A stretch of 20,821 nt of DNA from Scleroderma bovista (Eukaryota; Basidiomycota; Agaricomycetes; Boletales; Sclerodermataceae): positions 1 to 20,821 of the forward strand of contig JAYMGJ010000003.1 of NCBI GenBank assembly GCA_037178675.1, read 5' to 3'. Position numbers and translations under genes: made by a program. Shown in pieces: positions 17,775 to 20,821 of the stretch. The first letter of the stretch is position 1. The number at the start of each line of letters is the position of its first letter. The notes under the pieces were generated by a model that saw only the letters and a program-made list of their open reading frames with translations, had not been told where the DNA came from and did no database searches.

Positions 17775-18399
17775 TGTCAAGACCAGTTCTTCACCAATCT
17801 GATCTCTATGAGGGGTCAGGGGGTCAGGGGTTGGCCTAGGGGTAAGACCAAGATGCTACGTAGCATTGTCATGCTTCCCAAGTAATAGGAAGGCCAAATG
17901 AGGGTCTGACAGAGAGTCCAAGGGTAAATGGTCAATGACCGAGTACTTGTATGAGGATAGAGACAGAGAGCATGAAGAGAGAACAGAGGAGAAGTATCTT
18001 ATTCAATATTTGAACTGGAGCTACAACAGACCAAGTGTCTAAGTATTTATACTGAGTAGAACAGATGAGGCGATGTACAGGAAGTTGGGATTACCAACGA
18101 ACAACAAGTGCAGTTGCACTGCACGCTGAGTAAGTATGGTAAGTGCAACAACTGGATTACCAATAGGTATCGTATTAGTAATGCAACAGGACAGGAATGT
18201 ATAGTAACTGGAAATGAGAAAGAAAACATATTAGGTAATCATACAGAGAGACAGAACAGACAACATGCTCACTAATCAGTGGCGATACAGGACAGATAGA
18301 GAGAAATGGAAAAGGGAGTACATACAATAAATGGATGGTGAACATGTGGATGTGATCGGACAATAGGGTAAAGGGTGATCAGATGTCACGGTCATGACA
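17775..18399 (-). repeat. 5' LTR of gypsy element G2
   Basis: On the minus strand it begins TGTCATGACCGTGACATC and ends TTGACA, followed by GTAT as in G1. It is 625 bp. It shares short blocks with the G1 LTR (TTATACTGAGTAGAA against TTATACTAAGTAGAA), showing related families. Its upstream edge abuts a copia LTR fragment, so G2 may have inserted into or beside it. Confidence 0.75.
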
Positions 18400-18408
18400 T
18401 TTACCCTA

Positions 18409-18735
18409 CTTACTACCAACTTGATACAGCTTGATAGCTGCATTGTAGTACTAGATGTGCCCTTTATATGTTTCCTTCACTTGTTGTTTACATTTGCTTA
18501 CCCACAAGCACACATACCCTGTAGAGTCCAGTGTTTCTGCTCTTCAGTTACTCACATTGCACTATAGGTGCTGCATACATCTCTTTGACTGTCTATACTC
18601 ACACTGGACTCTAGTCTGGACCTTGCTGAAAAATTCAGCAGCACTTTGTGCTTTTTTAGCAAGTTTTGGCTTGAACACTTTTCATCATCAGAAAGCTCTC
18701 TACCAACTCTAAATTTGATGCATTTGATGTTACAG
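18409..18735 (+). repeat. Copia LTR fragment, 5' tip missing
   Basis: It matches the LTR at 11606-12044 from its ACCCTACTTACTA block through ATGTGCCCTT, TTGTTTACATTTG and CAGCAGCACTTTGTG to AGCAAGTTTTGGCTTGAAC. The first ~65 bp are absent, cut where the G2 element begins. The 3' end near GATGTTACA is approximate. It has one copy of the 20-bp unit that is triplicated in the other LTR. Confidence 0.75.
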
Positions 18736-19694
18736 TGTGGCCATTGCCAGACTAGTGCAAGGTCTAGGATGTCACCAGAGAAGTAAGAGACCCACCAGAC
18801 ACCATAGATGAAGATGCTGGTGTGTTAGAAGCTAGTGAATGGAGCAGAGTCCCTTCCTGATTTATTGGATCAGATGTGTTAGATAGAACTAGCTCCTAGA
18901 ATAATTGCAGCCAATGTTAAGAGTACTTCAGATACCTTGTGGATTTGAAAACCTACATCATTCAATTCCACAAGCATTTACAAGATACCTTAGACTGTAA
19001 AACATGATGCTCCTGGTAGAATACACAATGTGAATGATGGCACCAGAGACCTGTAGTGAAATCAAATGAACCATTGCAAAAGGCTGCACCACATTGAACT
19101 ATTGCTAATCAAAATGGGGGGAAAAAGAGTAGTGTGAATATGACAAGTAAAAGGCCATCACATGCTGCCAATCACAAGTGAGCCATAAGTTACAGGAAAT
19201 GCACCAGCATGATACTTAGACTTGTTCACTGTGAGAAGCAAACAGAAGTCAGACAAATCACCAGCCAATGACACCAACAAGAATATGATGGGGTAATTTA
19301 AGGTAGTGGTGTGTTCATCTATCACTATGATAGATATGTACCCTGAAGACTTTTCCAGCTTAGCACTCAGCATCTAAGACTTCAATATACAGTACATAGC
19401 CACAATACATACAAAGAGGTAACTACACAATATCCTACACATTATATTTCATGACTGTAACTATACAAACATTTGACCTTTCAGACTATTAGTACAGACT
19501 TTGATCCAGCCTTCATATTTGAGTCTTTCATAACTTTAGGCATTGTGAGAAGCACTCTGTCTGTTTTCCCAACAAATTGTTGACATCACCTCACAATCTC
19601 TGAATGGCTTTTGTTTGTTTTTGCAGTAAACCTTTCACCTCATCTTGCAGTCCTACAATGATCTGTTCCTTCTCAGAGCCTGTGTGATAGTGTT
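18736..19694. other. Unassigned region
   Basis: No family is recognised on either strand. The longest plausible frame is on the minus strand at 19373-19158 (71 codons, with hydrophobic stretches such as NYPIIFLLVSLAG); hydrophobic segments continue beyond its stop in broken form. It could be a decayed host gene or the interior of the copia copy whose LTR precedes it, but no gag signature was seen. Confidence 0.35.
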
Positions 19695-19778
19695 TAGTGG
19701 TGTAATCTCAGCATCTCACCTTACTAGTTCTCAAGCTAATACTTGGGTTAAACTCCCCCAAGTAGGCCATGTACCCTT

Positions 19779-19851
19779 GACCATATAGCTCAGTAATTAG
19801 AGCACCTGGTATAGACCTAGGAGGTATAGGGTTCAATTCTCTGTCTGGTCA
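19779..19851 (+). tRNA. tRNA-like cloverleaf, copy 1 (possibly SINE-derived)
   Basis: The 73 nt fold as a tRNA: acceptor GACCATA/TCTGGTC with one mismatch, D-stem GCTC/GAGC, anticodon stem CCTGG/CTAGG with one G-T pair, 5-nt variable loop, T-stem TAGGG/CTCTG, discriminator A. Pol III A-box (TAGCTCAGTAA) and B-box (GGTTCAATTCT) words are present. The anticodon loop is TATAGAC, nominally TAG (Leu) at 34-36, but position 33 is A instead of the near-universal T. A normal tRNA is therefore doubtful. Confidence 0.45.
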
Positions 19852-20132
19852 CATTACTTTTAACAGGTTATGAGCCCTGTGTGCTAAAGTGGTGATGTTC
19901 CTGATAAGTCCCATGTCCTAGTAAGCTCTTTAAAGGCATCCCCCATGAGGTTAGTAAGCCCTACCATCAAGGCAATGGACTCAATTAGATAATGGATTCC
20001 CACACCTGCACTTTGTAATGGTAATATGCTGGATTAGGGGAGGCTATTGAGTGGTGTAATCTCAACACTTCACCTCACTAGTTCTCAAGCTAGTACTTGG
20101 GTTAAACTCCCCCAAGTAAGCCATGTACTCTT

Positions 20133-20205
20133 GACCATATAGCTCAGTGGTTAGAGCATCTGATATAGACCTAGGAGGTATAGGGTTCAATTCCCTGTCT
20201 GGTCA
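20133..20205 (+). tRNA. tRNA-like cloverleaf, copy 2 (possibly SINE-derived)
   Basis: Same length and fold as copy 1. The A-box (TAGCTCAGTGG) and B-box (GGTTCAATTCC) are closer to consensus and the T-stem is better paired. The anticodon stem TCTGA/CTAGG is poor and the loop is the same TATAGAC. The copies differ mainly in the D-loop, anticodon stem and T-stem. Copia coding sequence begins 15 bp downstream. Confidence 0.45.
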
Positions 20206-20219
20206 CATTACTTTTAACA

Positions 20220-20821
20220 CTCCAATAGTCATATTTGTATCTGCAACAACCACTATCCCCCTGGATCTTGACCTGTTGCATAGAAGGTTAGCCCACCACC
20301 ATCTGGCTGATGTAAAGTTTCTGTTGCATTGCATCCTTGTCACTGGAATGGCCATAAACTCAAAAGCAGCTCCTGATCCTATCTGTGAACCCTGCCTGGC
20401 TGGTAAGATGCATGCCAACCCCTTCCCTAGCTCTCCATGGCATGCATGCAGACCTCTGGAACTCATCCATAGCAATATCTACAATGTAGGCCACCTCTCC
20501 ATGTCTAGGTATTGATACTGAATCACTTTCATTGATGGCTACTTGAGATTTCACTTTGTTATCCCTCTGAAGGCCAAGTCCCAAGCTTTTGAGGCCTTGA
20601 AGCAAGACATTCAAGGCCTTTACTGAGAACCAGAGCAAATGAAAGATCAAGATACTGCACAATGACAAGGGAGGGGAGTATATGAGCAACACTTTCATTG
20701 ATTCTACCACCCAATGCAGCATTCTGCACCAGCATACTGTCAGAAATCAACCCCAGCAGAATGGAGTTGCAGAGCATGCTAATAGGCTTCTATCCAAGTG
20801 GATCACTGTGATTTTGGATAA
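20220..20821 (+). pseudogene. Ty1/copia GAG-pre-integrase and integrase, off right edge
   Basis: Copia integrase inserts the element's cDNA into the genome. The pre-integrase zinc-binding part is clear: LLHRRLAHHHLADVKFLLH with PICEPCLAGK (H-x-H...C-x2-C). Then follow HANPFPSSPWHACRPLELIHS and, after two stops, ITFIDGYLRFHFVIPLKAKSQAF with the first catalytic Asp. A frameshift near 20,635 precedes NDKGGEYMSNTFID and PQQNGVAEHANRLL, carrying the second Asp and the Glu of D,D-35-E. The catalytic triad survives but the frame does not. Upstream copia gag is not seen: the tandem tRNA-like repeat directly abuts. Confidence 0.85.

Larger units (their letters stand above)
13257..18399 (-). mobile_element. 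Ty3/gypsy retrotransposon G2, decayed and deleted
   Basis: On the minus strand the order is 5' LTR (18399-17775), leader, gag, protease, partial reverse transcriptase, then 3' LTR sequence. All genes are broken. Sequence for RNase H and integrase is missing: coding homology stops at about 14,489 and LTR-like sequence begins within a few bases. A solo LTR of family G1 is nested in its 3' LTR. The 5 bp flanking the two ends (GAATG and TTTAC) do not match. Confidence 0.8.
19695..20219 (+). repeat. Tandem pair of 171-bp repeats with tRNA-like parts, period 354
   Basis: Blocks 19695-19865 and 20049-20219 align throughout with scattered substitutions and no visible indel. Each has a shared 5' part with an 8-bp hairpin (TACTTGGG...CCCAAGTA), then a 73-nt tRNA-like sequence, then ACATTACTTTTAACA. 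The 183 bp between them are unique. It may be a dimer of a tRNA-derived short interspersed element or a duplicated tRNA locus. Confidence 0.75.

Noticed and set aside
1..20821. CRISPR arrays, bacterial operons or prophage
   Set aside because: No regularly spaced repeats with unique spacers and no ribosome-binding pattern are seen. Spliceosomal introns and fungal retroelements show a eukaryotic source.

Overview
This window looks like transposon-packed, gene-poor chromatin from a basidiomycete fungus, most likely an Agaricomycete. The reasons are a Plavaka-type (KDZ group) transposase gene carrying about nine short introns of 44-62 nt with GT...AG ends and CTAAT-like branch sites, several Ty3/gypsy and Ty1/copia retrotransposons with nested solo LTRs, and decay dominated by CpG transitions. 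No intact, clearly functional host gene was found, and names below come from motif recognition, not a database search.

Layout. 1-1467: 5' end of a CpG-rich, apparently young gypsy element on the minus strand (LTR 862-1467, gag open from 794 off the left edge; family G1). 1694-2870: decayed dual-specificity-phosphatase-like gene. 2871-4166: mostly unexplained, with a palindrome and a degenerate tandem repeat. 4167-5695 and 10070-11598: two arms of a near-identical 1,529-bp inverted repeat, each containing an LTR-like 1,146-bp segment. 5700-10069, between the arms: the Plavaka-like transposase pseudogene, one of whose introns carries a solo LTR (7384-7657) with a perfect 5-bp target duplication.

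11606-13047: remains of a minus-strand copia element (LTR, RNase H end, second LTR tip). 13257-18399: a decayed minus-strand gypsy element (family G2) with gag, protease and part of reverse transcriptase, but no RNase H or integrase. Its 3' LTR holds a solo G1 LTR (13329-13972) with a perfect TAAGT duplication. 18409-18735: copia LTR fragment on the plus strand. 18736-19694: unassigned. 19695-20219: tandem pair of repeats, each with a tRNA-like cloverleaf. 20220-20821: decayed copia integrase running off the right edge.

The parts record a history of nested insertion rather than a working pathway. The left gypsy element, the inverted arms and the solo LTRs look young (CpG kept, near-identical arms, intact target duplications). 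The Plavaka, phosphatase, copia and G2 genes look old (stops and Arg-to-Cys/His changes of the CpG type, frameshifts). The least expected structure is the long inverted repeat bracketing the transposase.
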